DNA of 64,000 nucleotides from Variovorax sp. PAMC 28711 (GCF_001577265.1 NZ_CP014517.1:3384501-3448500); one strand, 5' to 3'. Positions 29,179 to 38,246 are shown, counted from the stretch's first letter. Translations and numbers: made by a program. The notes: generated from the letters alone by a model not told the origin.

Positions 29179-30051
29179 GTGCTGACGATTCTTTTCGACG
29201 GCATCGCCTACGGGATGCTGCTGTTCGTGCTGGCCGTGGGGTTGGCGATCACGCTGGGGTTGATGAACTTCATCAACCTCGCGCACGGCGCTTTCGCCAT
29301 GGCGGGTGGCTACCTCACGGTGTTCGCCATGCAGAAGTTCGGCGTGCCGTTCCTCTGGTGTCTGCCGCTGGCCTTCCTCGTCGTCGGGGGGGCGGGTGCG
29401 CTGCTCGAACGCACGCTCTACCGGCCGATGTACGGCAAGTCGCATCTTGACCAGGTGCTCTTTTCCATCGGCCTCGCCTTCATGGCGGTCGCCGCCATCG
29501 ACTACTTCGTGGGTTCGTCGCAGCAGAACGTGCAACTGCCCGAATGGCTGCGCGGCCGCACCGAGATCGGCGACGGCGCGCTCATGCTGGGCATGGGGCA
29601 TTACCGGCTCTTCATCATCGGCGTGTGCGCGGTGCTCACCGTCGTGTTGCAGCTGATCCTCAGCAAGACGCGCTTCGGCAGCCGGCTGCGCGCGGCGGTG
29701 GACGACCCCCGCGTGGCGGCGGGCATGGGCATCAACGTGAACGTGGTGTTCCTCGCGACCTTCGCGGTGGGCTCCGGGCTCGCGGGACTCGGCGGTGCGC
29801 TCGGTGCGGAGATCCTCGGGCTCGATCCGACCTTTCCGCTCAAGTACATGATCTATTTCCTCATCGTCGTCTCGGTCGGCGGCACTTCGTCGATCACCGG
29901 TCCGCTGGCGGCGGCGCTCCTGCTCGGCATCGCCGACGTCGCCGGCAAGTACTTCATCCCGAAGATGGGCGCCTTCACGGTGTACCTGCTGATGATCCTC
30001 ATCCTGATGTGGCGGCCGCAAGGGTTGTTCACGCGAAAGGGCGCCAAGTGA
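29179..30051 (+). CDS. livH: Branched-chain-type ABC transporter permease (LivH)
   Basis: 290 residues starting at GTG 29179, four bases past the binding-protein stop. About eight membrane segments: LFDGIAYGMLLFVLAVGLAITLG and the family motif NFINLAHGAFAMAGGYL at the start, then VAAGMGINVNVVFLATFAVGSGLAGLGGAL, and VGGTSSITGPLAAALLLGI toward the end. It forms the membrane channel with LivM. The stop overlaps the start of the next gene. Confidence 0.92.
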   Translation: MLTILFDGIAYGMLLFVLAVGLAITLGLMNFINLAHGAFAMAGGYLTVFAMQKFGVPFLWCLPLAFLVVGGAGALLERTLYRPMYGKSHLDQVLFSIGLAFMAVAAIDYFVGSSQQNVQLPEWLRGRTEIGDGALMLGMGHYRLFIIGVCAVLTVVLQLILSKTRFGSRLRAAVDDPRVAAGMGINVNVVFLATFAVGSGLAGLGGALGAEILGLDPTFPLKYMIYFLIVVSVGGTSSITGPLAAALLLGIADVAGKYFIPKMGAFTVYLLMILILMWRPQGLFTRKGAK

Positions 30052-31019
30052 TGGATGCCGACGCAGCGCAGTCGGCGCTGCTGAACAAGGCGCGCTGGCG
30101 CCCGTGGGAATTCGCGATCTGGATCGTCGCCCTCGCGTTGCCCGCGCTCGTGCCTTCGCACGCGCTGCTGGTGAACGAGATCGCGATCGTCGCGCTGTTC
30201 GCGATGTCGCTCGACCTGATCCTCGGCTACACGGGCATCGTGTCGCTCGGGCATGCGGCGTTCTTCGGTTTCGGCGCCTACGCGGCGGCATTGTTCGCCA
30301 AGCTGGTGATGCCCGACCCGACGGTCGGGCTCTTCTTCGCGATCGTGTTGTCGGCGGCGCTGGGTGCGGTGGCGAGCGTGACGATCCTGCGCGGCAGCGA
30401 CCTCACGCGACTGATGGTCACGCTGGGTACGGCATTGCTCCTGCTCGAACTCGCGAACAAGCTCGACTGGCTCACCGGCGGCGCCGACGGGCTCCAGGGC
30501 GTGGTGCTCGGCCCGGTGCTCGGCGTGTTCGACTTCGACCTTTACGGCCGCACGGCGGCCTGGTATTCGCTGGCCGTGATGCTGGTGCTTTTCCTCTTCA
30601 TGCGCCGGTTGGTGCAGTCGCCGTTCGGCGCGACGCTCAAGGCGATCCGCGACAACCGCCTTCGTGCGATGGCGATCGGCGTTCCGGTTGCGTCGCGGCT
30701 CGTCGTGATCTACACCATCGCGGCCGGCATCGCTGGCGCGGCCGGGGCGCTGCTCGCGCAGACCACCGGCTTCGCCTCGCTCGATGTGCTGGCGTTCGAC
30801 CGCTCGGCCGACGTGCTGCTCATGCTGGTGATCGGTGGCGTGGGCTGGCTCTACGGCGGCATCACCGGCGCGATCGTGTTCAAGCTGCTGCAGAACTGGC
30901 TCTCGGCGGTGACGCCTCAGTACTGGATGTTCTGGATCGGCCTCATCCTGGTGCTGCTCGTGCTGGTCGGTCGCGACAGGCTGCTCAAGCCCTGGACCTG
31001 GATCGGAAAGCGGGCATGA
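30051..31019 (+). CDS. livM: Branched-chain-type ABC transporter permease (LivM)
   Basis: 322 residues from ATG 30051, sharing a base with the livH stop. The LivM signature LILGYTGIVSLGHAAFFGFGAYAAAL is clear, followed by FGATLKAIRDNRLRAMAIGVP, the coupling-helix region, and several further membrane segments. It is the second channel subunit. The livG start overlaps its stop (ATGA), so all five genes are translated as a unit. Confidence 0.92.
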   Translation: MDADAAQSALLNKARWRPWEFAIWIVALALPALVPSHALLVNEIAIVALFAMSLDLILGYTGIVSLGHAAFFGFGAYAAALFAKLVMPDPTVGLFFAIVLSAALGAVASVTILRGSDLTRLMVTLGTALLLLELANKLDWLTGGADGLQGVVLGPVLGVFDFDLYGRTAAWYSLAVMLVLFLFMRRLVQSPFGATLKAIRDNRLRAMAIGVPVASRLVVIYTIAAGIAGAAGALLAQTTGFASLDVLAFDRSADVLLMLVIGGVGWLYGGITGAIVFKLLQNWLSAVTPQYWMFWIGLILVLLVLVGRDRLLKPWTWIGKRA

Positions 31020-31774
31020 CCGACACCGTTCTTTCTGCCAAAGGCCTCGTGATGCGCTTCGGCGGCATCACTGCCACCAGCAACGTGACGCTCGACCTGA
31101 AGCGCGGCGCGCGCCATGCGCTCATCGGCCCGAACGGCGCTGGCAAAACCACGCTGATCAATCTGCTCACGGGCGTGCTCACGCCGACCGAGGGCCGCAT
31201 CGCATTGCTCGGCGAAGACATCACCACGCTGGCGCCGCACAAGCGGGTGGCGCGCGGTCTGGTGCGCACCTTCCAGATCAACCAGCTGTTCGATTCGATG
31301 ACGCCGCTGGAAACGCTGGCGCTCGTGGTGTCGCAACACCACGGCATCGCGTCGCGGTGGTGGCAACCGCTCGGTGCCGCGAAGGTCGTGGCCGAGCGCG
31401 CTGCGCAACTGCTCGAACAGTTTCGCCTGGCCGACGTGGCCCGTCAGCCCGTGAAGCACCTCGCGTACGGCAAGCGTCGCCTGCTCGAGATCGCGATCGC
31501 GCTGGCCTGCGAGCCGCGTGTGCTGCTGCTCGACGAGCCGGTGGCCGGCGTGCCGGCGGGCGAGCGCGAGGAGTTGCTGCAGACCGTTGCCGCGCTGCCG
31601 GCCGATGTGTCGGTGCTGCTCATCGAGCACGACATGGACCTGGTCTTCAGCTTCGCCGATCGCATGACGGTGCTGGTCAACGGCGCGGTGCTGACCGAGG
31701 GCGATCCCGATGCGATCGCCAACGATCCCAAGGTGAAAGAGGTCTATTTGGGCCATGGAGCGGCGCATGAGTGA
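31016..31774 (+). CDS. livG: Branched-chain-type ABC transporter ATPase (LivG)
   Basis: 252 residues. Walker A GPNGAGKTT near residue 37, the Q-loop in VRTFQINQLFD, a signature region VKHLAYGKRRLLEIAIAL, in which LAYGK replaces the usual LSGGQ, and Walker B ACEPRVLLLDEPVAGVP followed by the H-loop in LLIEHDMDLV. The degenerate signature is common in LivG proteins of this group. It energises uptake together with LivF, whose start overlaps its end. Confidence 0.92.
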   Translation: MTDTVLSAKGLVMRFGGITATSNVTLDLKRGARHALIGPNGAGKTTLINLLTGVLTPTEGRIALLGEDITTLAPHKRVARGLVRTFQINQLFDSMTPLETLALVVSQHHGIASRWWQPLGAAKVVAERAAQLLEQFRLADVARQPVKHLAYGKRRLLEIAIALACEPRVLLLDEPVAGVPAGEREELLQTVAALPADVSVLLIEHDMDLVFSFADRMTVLVNGAVLTEGDPDAIANDPKVKEVYLGHGAAHE

Positions 31775-32471
31775 ACTGTTGCGCATCGAGAACCTGAGCG
31801 CCGGCTACGGTGAGGCGGTGGTGCTCACCGGCATCTCGCTCGCGCTCGGCCAGGGCGAGACGCTCGCGCTGCTCGGGCGCAACGGCACCGGCAAGACGAC
31901 GCTCATCAACACGCTGGCCGGCGCGACGCGGCAACACGCCGGCAGCATCACGCTGGGCGGACAGCCGCTGCACCAACTGCCGCCGCACCAGCGCGCCGCC
32001 GCCGGCATCGGTTGGGTGCCGCAGGAGCGCAACATCTTCAAGTCGCTCACCGTGCATGAGAACCTGACGGCCGTGGCGCGAGCCGGCCAGTGGAATCCAC
32101 AGCGCGTGTACGAGATGTTCCCGCGACTGGCCGAGCGCAAGGGCAACCTGGGCACGCAGCTCTCGGGCGGCGAACAACAGATGTTGGCGGTCGGTCGTGC
32201 GCTGGTCGTCAATCCGCGGCTGCTGCTGCTCGACGAACCGCTCGAAGGCCTGGCGCCGATCATCGTGGAAGAGTTGCTGCGCGCGATCCGCCGCATCACG
32301 CAGGGCGAGGGGCTGGCCGCGATCATCGTGGAGCAACACCCTCAGGCGATCCTCGCGATTTCCGACACGGCGGTGGTGCTCGACCACGGCACTGTCGTGC
32401 ACGCTGCCGAGGCTGCCACCTTGCGCACACAACCCGAGGTGCTGGAACGTTTGCTCGGAGTGGCGCGCTAG
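31767..32471 (+). CDS. livF: Branched-chain-type ABC transporter ATPase (LivF)
   Basis: 234 residues from ATG 31767, chosen over an upstream ATG at 31755 because GGAG is correctly spaced before it; it overlaps livG by eight bases. Walker A GRNGTGKTTLINTL, Q-loop VPQERNIFKSLTVHENL with the LivF-type sequence, signature LSGGEQQMLAVGRAL (canonical, unlike its LivG partner) and Walker B LLLLDEPLEGLAP. It is the last gene of the importer. Confidence 0.92.
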   Translation: MSELLRIENLSAGYGEAVVLTGISLALGQGETLALLGRNGTGKTTLINTLAGATRQHAGSITLGGQPLHQLPPHQRAAAGIGWVPQERNIFKSLTVHENLTAVARAGQWNPQRVYEMFPRLAERKGNLGTQLSGGEQQMLAVGRALVVNPRLLLLDEPLEGLAPIIVEELLRAIRRITQGEGLAAIIVEQHPQAILAISDTAVVLDHGTVVHAAEAATLRTQPEVLERLLGVAR

Positions 32472-32490
32472 GACGAACTCACGAACCGTC

Positions 32491-33381
32491 ATGACCCCTT
32501 TCCGTTGCTGCGCCGCGTTGGCTTTTCTCCTGACGACGTGCGCTGCAACGGCGCAGGGGCCGGCGGCCGATCTGCAGCAGCCGGAGACGATCCGCCTGAC
32601 GCTCGCGGTCGACAGCCAGCCCACCGAAGTCGTGGCGCATCTCTACAAGCCGCCGGGCGATGGTCCGTTTCCGCTGGTGCTGTTCGCGCACGGTCGCGCG
32701 GCCACGCGGCAGGAGCGCCTCGACATGAAGTTCCCGATCAGGGTCGGCCATGCGAACTACTGGCTCCGCAAGGGCGTGGCCGTGCTGGCGCCGATCCGGC
32801 CGGGCTATGGTGAGACCGGGGGCGACGACCGCGAAGACTCCGTCAGCAACTGGCACGGCGACCAGTGCCATGCGGTGCCCAGCTACGAGCGCACGGCGGA
32901 CAACGCGCGTGCCACGCAGGTGGCGGCCCTGTCGTGGGCGCGCCAGCAACCGTGGGTGCGGCGCGACCGCGTGCTGCTCGAAGGCCAGTCGGTCGGTGGG
33001 CTCACCACCCTCGCGCTTGCCACCTTCAACACACCGGGCGTGGTCGGCGCCGTCAATTTCGCGGGCGGTGCCGGTGGCAATCCGAACGAAGCGCCGGGCC
33101 GAAGCTGCAAGCCCGAACGCCTGACCGAGCTTTATCGCCTCTTCGGCAAGGCCACGAAGATGCCGACGCTGTGGCTCTACGCGAAGAACGACCTGTACTG
33201 GGGCCGCGAAGCGCCGGTCCATTGGTTCGCAGCGTTCAAGGCCGGCGGCAGCCCGGCCGCGTTGCTGATGACCGAGCCGGTCGAGGGCTCCGACGGTCAC
33301 CAGCTGATTCACCGCGGCGCGCCTCTGTGGCGCTCGGCACTTGACGACTTCGTGAAGCAGGTCGGGCTGCTCGCGCCTTGA
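32491..33381 (+). CDS. Secreted alpha/beta hydrolase (dienelactone hydrolase-like)
   Basis: 296 residues from ATG 32491, 19 bases after livF. A signal peptide (FRCCAALAFLLTTCAATAQ) directs it to the periplasm; the cysteine near the cleavage site could also be a lipobox variant. The fold is shown by PFPLVLFAHGRAAT, the nucleophile elbow GQSVGGLTTLAL, the acid in LWLYAKNDLYWG and the histidine in EGSDGHQLI. Substrate unknown. Its position after the importer suggests it could release an importable acid from an ester outside the membrane, but that is inference. Confidence 0.8.
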   Translation: MTPFRCCAALAFLLTTCAATAQGPAADLQQPETIRLTLAVDSQPTEVVAHLYKPPGDGPFPLVLFAHGRAATRQERLDMKFPIRVGHANYWLRKGVAVLAPIRPGYGETGGDDREDSVSNWHGDQCHAVPSYERTADNARATQVAALSWARQQPWVRRDRVLLEGQSVGGLTTLALATFNTPGVVGAVNFAGGAGGNPNEAPGRSCKPERLTELYRLFGKATKMPTLWLYAKNDLYWGREAPVHWFAAFKAGGSPAALLMTEPVEGSDGHQLIHRGAPLWRSALDDFVKQVGLLAP

Positions 33382-33393
33382 TCCTGTCGGTGC

Positions 33394-33799
33394 TCAGTGG
33401 CCGACGGTGAAGCGCGCGCGCGAGTGCTTTGGCGATTCGACCTCGTCGACCAGCGCGACCGCGAAATTTTCCATCGTGATGCGGCTCGCGCCGGCGGCAT
33501 CCGCCAGCAGCTGGTCGCCGCCGATGCGAAATTGGCCGGTCCGCTCGCCGGGCTCGGACAGGGCCGACGGCGAGATGAAGGTCCAGTCGAGCGCCTTCTC
33601 TTTGCGCAACGTGTCCAGGAACACGCGGCCCGTCGGCCTGTTTGGCCGATGCGACCACCGTTTCGGCGGTGCTGCCGCCGTCGAAGCGCGTGGCGCTGAC
33701 GACGGCATCGTGCCCGCGCAGGAGCGGCGCGATGGCGGTTGCGTCGCTGGCGTCTCCGGCTTTCACCGTGAGGCCGTCGCGCGCGGCGATGTGGCTCAT
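33394..33799 (-). pseudogene. Decayed NmrA-like NAD(P)-binding oxidoreductase
   Basis: Two pieces in different frames match one NAD(H)-binding family. The first (MSH, then IAARDGLTVKAGDASD and GHDAVVSATRF) lacks the N-terminal nucleotide-binding loop of about 35 residues. The second (GRVFLDTLRKEKALDWTFISPSAL through SPKHSRARFTVGH) starts after a shift in frame and after the loss of about 35-40 residues that normally follow SAKQAGVP. The piece retains ATGA overlap with the upstream gene and a good AAGGAG site. So a translated remnant remains, but it cannot bind cofactor normally. Confidence 0.8.
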
Positions 33800-34461
33800 G
33801 GGGTGCTCCTTGACGCGGCGAGGTTGGAAATCGATTGGGTGAGATGCGCAATCCATGCATCAGGCTGGCCGAGGAAGCGGCTCGCGTCGATGCGGGTGCG
33901 CGAGCCTTCCGCATCGGCAAGCGCGAAGGTCGGAAAGCCCTGGCCGCCGACCTCCACGAGCAGCGCGCGGCTCTCGGCGAAATGCGCGTCGGTGCGTGCG
34001 CCCAAAAGGTCCGTGAAAGCCGCTTCGAATGCCGCCGCGTCGGGGCCGATGTCGGCTGCGAGCGCCAGCAGCAGGTCGGTGTCTGCGATGCGCAGGCCGT
34101 CGACGTAGTGCGCGCGCTGCAGCCGATGCAGCAGGTCGAGTCCGCGTCCGCCGACTTGCTCCGCCGCGAGGATCGCGGTGGTCGGCGGGGCCGAGTCCGT
34201 CACGGCGGTGGTGTCGTTCAGGAGGCCGTCGAAATAGCCGCTGCCAAAAGGCTGGCCGCTGAGCTGCGCGATGCGGCGGTCGTGCGGCATCACGTGCTCG
34301 CGCCACTGCGGCGTGATCGTGCGACGGTTCGGGCCGGTCATCATTCCGCCGCCGTGCAGCGCGATCGTGAGGCCCGGCACGTCGCGCGCAGCAGCGACCA
34401 GCGGCGCGGCCGCGTAGCACCAGCCGCAGAGCGGATCGAAGAGGTAGTGGAGGGTGGTCAT
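33796..34461 (-). CDS. DsbA-family (FrnE-like) thioredoxin-fold protein
   Basis: 221 residues from ATG 34461, which overlaps the stop of the upstream metallo-beta-lactamase gene (ATGA). The N-terminus MTTLHYLFDPLCGWCYAAAP has the CGWC active site, without signal peptide, so it is cytoplasmic. GPNRRTITPQWREHVMPHDRRIA and the helical insert with HRLQRAHYVDGLRI are typical of the DsbA/FrnE protein-disulfide isomerase family, and VGGQGFPTFAL supplies the cis-proline. It probably reduces or isomerises disulfides or acts as a GST-like enzyme; substrate unknown. Confidence 0.85.
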   Translation of the reverse strand: MTTLHYLFDPLCGWCYAAAPLVAAARDVPGLTIALHGGGMMTGPNRRTITPQWREHVMPHDRRIAQLSGQPFGSGYFDGLLNDTTAVTDSAPPTTAILAAEQVGGRGLDLLHRLQRAHYVDGLRIADTDLLLALAADIGPDAAAFEAAFTDLLGARTDAHFAESRALLVEVGGQGFPTFALADAEGSRTRIDASRFLGQPDAWIAHLTQSISNLAASRSTP

Positions 34462-35351
34462 TGCGGCCATTTCATGTCGCCCTTGATCACCTTGGCGCTG
34501 AGGTCGAGCGATGACGCGTCGGAAAGCGTCGGGTAGCGCTTCTTCATGGCCGCGATGAGCGTGACCGAGTCCTTTGCCTTGGCCGCCTCGGTCTCGAAGG
34601 CCTTCAGGTAGCCGCGGGTGAACGCCACGCCCGTCGTGTACGACACCTTGCCGTTGGCGGCCGGCAGCGCATGGCCCGGCACCACGGCGCGCGGTCGCAG
34701 CGCGTCGATGCGGTCGAGGGTTTGGAGCCAGTCCTTGCGCGAGGCGGCGCTTTGCGTGTCGGCGATCCACACATGGATGTTGTTGCTCACCGGAATGCCA
34801 CCGACCACCGTCTTGAGCGACGGAATCCAGGCGAAGCTGCGCGCCGGTGTCGGGACGTCGAGGCCGACGATGCGGATCTGCCGACCTTCAAGCGTGATCG
34901 TGTCGCCTGCAAGCACCTCAGGCACCACCAAGGTCTTCGGTGCGTTGTCTTTCAGGATCGGCCCCCAGTGCGCGAGCTTGCCGTCCTTCGAAGCCTGGAT
35001 GGCCGCGACGGTGGGCGCAGTGGCGACGATCCTCGCGTCCGGAAACGCAGCGTGCACCACGTCGAGACCGAAGTAGTAGTCGGGGTCGCTGTGGCTGATG
35101 TAGACCGTGGTCAGCTTCTTGCCGCTGGCCTTGATCTTCTGCACCAGCGCCTCGGCATCGTTGCGCTGGAACTGCGCGTCGATGAGCACGGCCTCGGTGG
35201 CGCCGGTGATCAATTCCGAAGCGACCGGAAACATCGACTTGGTGTCCGCGCTGTGCACCATGAGTTGGAGCGGTTGCGCGGCATGCGCCGCACCCACCAG
35301 CGCCAACGTGGCGGAAGCGAGGGCGGTGCGTAGAAAAGTGGAGCGAAGCAT
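34458..35351 (-). CDS. Exported metallo-beta-lactamase-fold protein with altered metal motif
   Basis: 297 residues from ATG 35351. Signal peptide LRTALASATLALVGAAHAA. The fold is recognisable (AVLIDAQF, VYISHSDPDYYFGLD, and TLEGRQIRIVGLD, later VVPGHALP), but the usual HxHxDH reads HSDPDY: the second and third histidine positions are Asp 89 and Tyr 92. The normal two-zinc site therefore cannot form as in standard members. It may bind one metal or none. It is first in a three-gene leftward run and diverges from a LysR gene, its likely regulator. Confidence 0.82.
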   Translation of the reverse strand: MLRSTFLRTALASATLALVGAAHAAQPLQLMVHSADTKSMFPVASELITGATEAVLIDAQFQRNDAEALVQKIKASGKKLTTVYISHSDPDYYFGLDVVHAAFPDARIVATAPTVAAIQASKDGKLAHWGPILKDNAPKTLVVPEVLAGDTITLEGRQIRIVGLDVPTPARSFAWIPSLKTVVGGIPVSNNIHVWIADTQSAASRKDWLQTLDRIDALRPRAVVPGHALPAANGKVSYTTGVAFTRGYLKAFETEAAKAKDSVTLIAAMKKRYPTLSDASSLDLSAKVIKGDMKWPQ

Positions 35352-35478
35352 GAATGAGTCCCTGAGCGGTGCGTGGAGCGAGCGTTGAAGCCACGATGCT
35401 AAGTTTCTCGAAGCGATAGAAAAAGCGCTGAAAATGCGCTTCTTTGTTTCACCGATCGATGCAATTCGAATCGCCGCC

Positions 35479-36411
35479 ATGGACCGCCTCACCGCCGCCG
35501 AAGTGTTCGTGACCATCGCCGCGCGCGGCAGCCTGACCGGCGCGGCCGATGCGCTGGCGATGTCGCGGCCGATGGTCACGCGCTACCTGGCCGAAATGGA
35601 AAGCTGGGCCGGCGCCCGCCTGCTGCACCGCACGACGCGCCGCGTGAGCCTCACGCCCGCGGGCGAAGAAGCGTTGGCGCGCTGCCAACGCATGCTCGAG
35701 GTGGCCGGCGACATGGCCGCAACGTCAGCGCCGGGCGAAGACCTGCCGCGCGGCTTGTTGCGCATCGCGTGTTCGCAGTCGCTCGCGCAGGATGTGCTGG
35801 CCGGCGCGGTGGCCGAATACCTGCGTCGCTGGCCGCAAGTGGCGATCGACCTGCACATCGATGCGCGCGCAGTGAACCTGGTCGAAGACCGCATCGACCT
35901 CGCGATTCGCATCACCAACGACATCGACCCCAACCTCATCGCACGGCCATTCGCGCAATGCGCGTCGGTCGTGTGCGCGTCGCCCGCGTGGGTCGCGGCG
36001 CATGGCCGGCCGCAGCGCGCCGAAGACCTCGCGCTGCACAACTGCCTCACGTACTCCTATTTCGGCAAGAGTCTCTGGGCGTTCGACCACGCGGGCGAGC
36101 GCATCGTCGTGCCGGTCGGCGGCAACCTGAGCGCGAACGAAACGCATGTGCTGCTTGCCGCCGCACTCGAAGGCGTCGGCGTGGCGATGCAGCCGCTGTA
36201 TTCGGTGGCATCGCTCATCGCAGAGGGCAGGCTGGTGCCGCTCCTGCCCGACTACGCGCCGCAATCGCTGGGTGTTCACGGCATCTATGCATCGCGCCGG
36301 CAGATGAGCGCGGCGCTGCGCACGTTCATCGATTTCCTCGTCGAGTGGTTTGCCGACGCTGCGCACTGGGCGCCGGGCCTGGCGGCAGTCAGGCGTCGCC
36401 GGAAGTCCTGA
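35479..36411 (+). CDS. LysR-family transcriptional regulator
   Basis: 310 residues from ATG 35479 (MDRLTAAEVFVTIAARGS). The helix-turn-helix is GSLTGAADALAMSRPMVTRYLAEMESWAGARLLHRTTRRVSLT. The effector domain has LLRIACSQSLAQDVLAGAVAEYL and DLAIRITNDIDPNLIARPFA. It diverges from the metallo-beta-lactamase/DsbA set, the classic LysR arrangement. The gap contains AAGCGC and GCGCTT arms separated by seven bases, a possible binding site. Its end overlaps the convergent LysR gene by 23 bases. Confidence 0.9.
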   Translation: MDRLTAAEVFVTIAARGSLTGAADALAMSRPMVTRYLAEMESWAGARLLHRTTRRVSLTPAGEEALARCQRMLEVAGDMAATSAPGEDLPRGLLRIACSQSLAQDVLAGAVAEYLRRWPQVAIDLHIDARAVNLVEDRIDLAIRITNDIDPNLIARPFAQCASVVCASPAWVAAHGRPQRAEDLALHNCLTYSYFGKSLWAFDHAGERIVVPVGGNLSANETHVLLAAALEGVGVAMQPLYSVASLIAEGRLVPLLPDYAPQSLGVHGIYASRRQMSAALRTFIDFLVEWFADAAHWAPGLAAVRRRRKS

Positions 36412-37294
36412 TGAAATCCACGAACGCGCGCAGCGGCGCCGGCACCAGGCGCCGGCCCGGGTAGTAGAGAAACGGTCCGGAGAAAGTCACCCACCAAGGT
36501 TCCAGCAGTGGGACGAGCGCGCCGCTTTCCAGGTATGGCCGCAGCCAGTCCTCGAAGAGAAAGATGACGCCGGCGCCAGCGATCGCGGCCTCGACGCCGA
36601 GCTCGACCGCCTCGCCCGCGCGCACGATCAGGTTGCCGGTCGGATTGACCCGCACCTTTTCGCCCTTGCGTTCGAACTCCCAGGTCGGCATGACGCCGCT
36701 GCTGAAGCGCCCGCGGATGCACGTGTGTTTCAGCAGGTCGCGGGGATGGTCGGGGCGACCGCGCGCCGCCAGGTATGCCGGCGCTGCAGCGGTCGCGAAG
36801 CGCTGCACGCGCGGACCGATGGGCACCGCGATCATGTCCTGCTCGAGCCGCTCGTCGTAGCGGATGCCGGCATCGCAACCGGCTGCGATCACGTCGATGA
36901 AGCTGTCTTCGGCCACGATCTCCAGCACGATGTCGGGGTACGCCGCCAGGAAGCTCGGCACGATGGCCGGCAGCACGAGCCGCGACGCGCTGATCGGAAC
37001 GTTCAGCCTCAACGTGCCGGCAGGCCGGTCGCGAAAACCGTTGACCACGTCCAGCGCCGCTTCGACTTCAGTCAACGCCGGGGCGAGCCGCTCGAGCAAG
37101 CGCTGGCCTGCCTCGGTCGGCACGACGCTTCGGGTGGTGCGGTTCAGCAGCCGGACGCCCAGCTGGGTTTCCAGCCGGCGCACCGCCTCGCTGATGGCCG
37201 AGGCACTGGTGCCGCTCATGCGCGCACCGCCCCTGAAACCCTTTGCCCGCACCACGGCGACGAAGGCGTTGAGATCACCCAGATTTGCTTTCAT
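36389..37294 (-). CDS. LysR-family regulator divergent from the aldo/keto reductase
   Basis: 301 residues. N-terminal helix-turn-helix: DLNAFVAVVRAKGFRGGARMSGTSASAISEAVRRLETQLGVRLLNRTTRSV. The effector domain has GTLRLNVPISASRLVLPAIV, DAGIRYDERLEQDMIAVPI and ends RLVPAPLRAFVDFIRTSG, typical of the group that controls oxidoreductases. It lies 92 bases from the divergently transcribed reductase and probably controls it. It overlaps the 3' end of the convergent LysR gene. Confidence 0.92.
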   Translation of the reverse strand: MKANLGDLNAFVAVVRAKGFRGGARMSGTSASAISEAVRRLETQLGVRLLNRTTRSVVPTEAGQRLLERLAPALTEVEAALDVVNGFRDRPAGTLRLNVPISASRLVLPAIVPSFLAAYPDIVLEIVAEDSFIDVIAAGCDAGIRYDERLEQDMIAVPIGPRVQRFATAAAPAYLAARGRPDHPRDLLKHTCIRGRFSSGVMPTWEFERKGEKVRVNPTGNLIVRAGEAVELGVEAAIAGAGVIFLFEDWLRPYLESGALVPLLEPWWVTFSGPFLYYPGRRLVPAPLRAFVDFIRTSGDA

Positions 37295-37386
37295 TGCTTG
37301 GATTCCCGCACAGCGTGTGCCGAGTGTGCCGGCTTATCGCATGCGCGCTGCAAACCTAGACTGGCTTTCAACGCAAAGGAAACATT

Positions 37387-38244
37387 ATGAATTCCATCGA
37401 CGACGCAGGCACCTTCACACTGGGGGGCCGCACCGTGAGACGGCTCGGCTACGGCGCCATGCAACTCGCTGGGCCCGGCGTGTTCGGCCCACCCAAAGAC
37501 CGTGAAGATGCGCTCGCCGTCTTGCGAGAAGCCGTCGCCAGCGGCGTGAACCACATCGACACGAGCGACTTCTACGGCCCGCACGTCACCAATCGATTGA
37601 TCCGCGAGGCGCTGCATCCGTACAAGGACGACCTCCTCATCGTCACCAAGGTCGGCGCCTCGCGCGACGACAAGGGCGGGTGGCTGCCGGCGCTCACGGC
37701 CGAGGCGCTCGCAGCAGCGGTGCACGACAACTTGCGCAGCCTCGGGCTCGACGTGTTGGAGGTCGTCAACCTGCGGATCATGTTCGACGTGCACGGCCCG
37801 GCCGAGGGCAGCATCGAGGCACCGCTCGCCGCGCTGGCCGAGCTGCAGGCACAAGGGCTGGTTCGGCACATCGGACTCAGCAACGTGACGCGAGCGCAGG
37901 TCGCGCAAGGGCGCAGCATGTGCGAGGTCGTGTGCGTGCAGAACCAGTACAACCTGGCCAACCGAAGCGACGATGGGCTCGTCGATGCGCTGGCACGCGA
38001 CGGCATCGCGTACGTGCCGTTCTTTCCGATGGGCGGCTTCACGCCGCTGCAGTCGGCCGCACTGACAAAGGTGGCCGAGTCGCTGGGCGCCACGCCGATG
38101 CAGGTGGCTTTGGCGTGGTTGCTCCAGCGGTCACCGAACGTCCTGTTGATTCCCGGGACTTCGTCGGTGAGTCACCTTCGCGAAAACCTGGCGGCGTCGC
38201 AACTCGTGCTGCCGCCCGAAGCGCTGCAGGCGCTGTCGGCCTGA
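37387..38244 (+). CDS. Aldo/keto reductase
   Basis: 285 residues, AAAGGAAAC before the ATG. TIM-barrel reductase: RRLGYGAMQLAGPGVFGPP, the catalytic Asp and Tyr in NHIDTSDFYGPH, the Lys in LIVTKVG and the NADPH-binding end LLIPGTSSVSHLRENLAAS. In place of the usual catalytic His the sequence has VVNLRIM, a substitution shared by the subgroup with Asn. It reduces small aldehydes or ketones with NADPH; substrate unknown. Controlled in all likelihood by the divergent LysR. Confidence 0.92.
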   Translation: MNSIDDAGTFTLGGRTVRRLGYGAMQLAGPGVFGPPKDREDALAVLREAVASGVNHIDTSDFYGPHVTNRLIREALHPYKDDLLIVTKVGASRDDKGGWLPALTAEALAAAVHDNLRSLGLDVLEVVNLRIMFDVHGPAEGSIEAPLAALAELQAQGLVRHIGLSNVTRAQVAQGRSMCEVVCVQNQYNLANRSDDGLVDALARDGIAYVPFFPMGGFTPLQSAALTKVAESLGATPMQVALAWLLQRSPNVLLIPGTSSVSHLRENLAASQLVLPPEALQALSA

Positions 38245-38246
38245 AA

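Noticed and set aside
33407..34108. Plus-strand open frame across the pseudogene and the DsbA-family gene
   Set aside because: No ribosome-binding site or recognisable domain; antisense to a clear DsbA-family gene.
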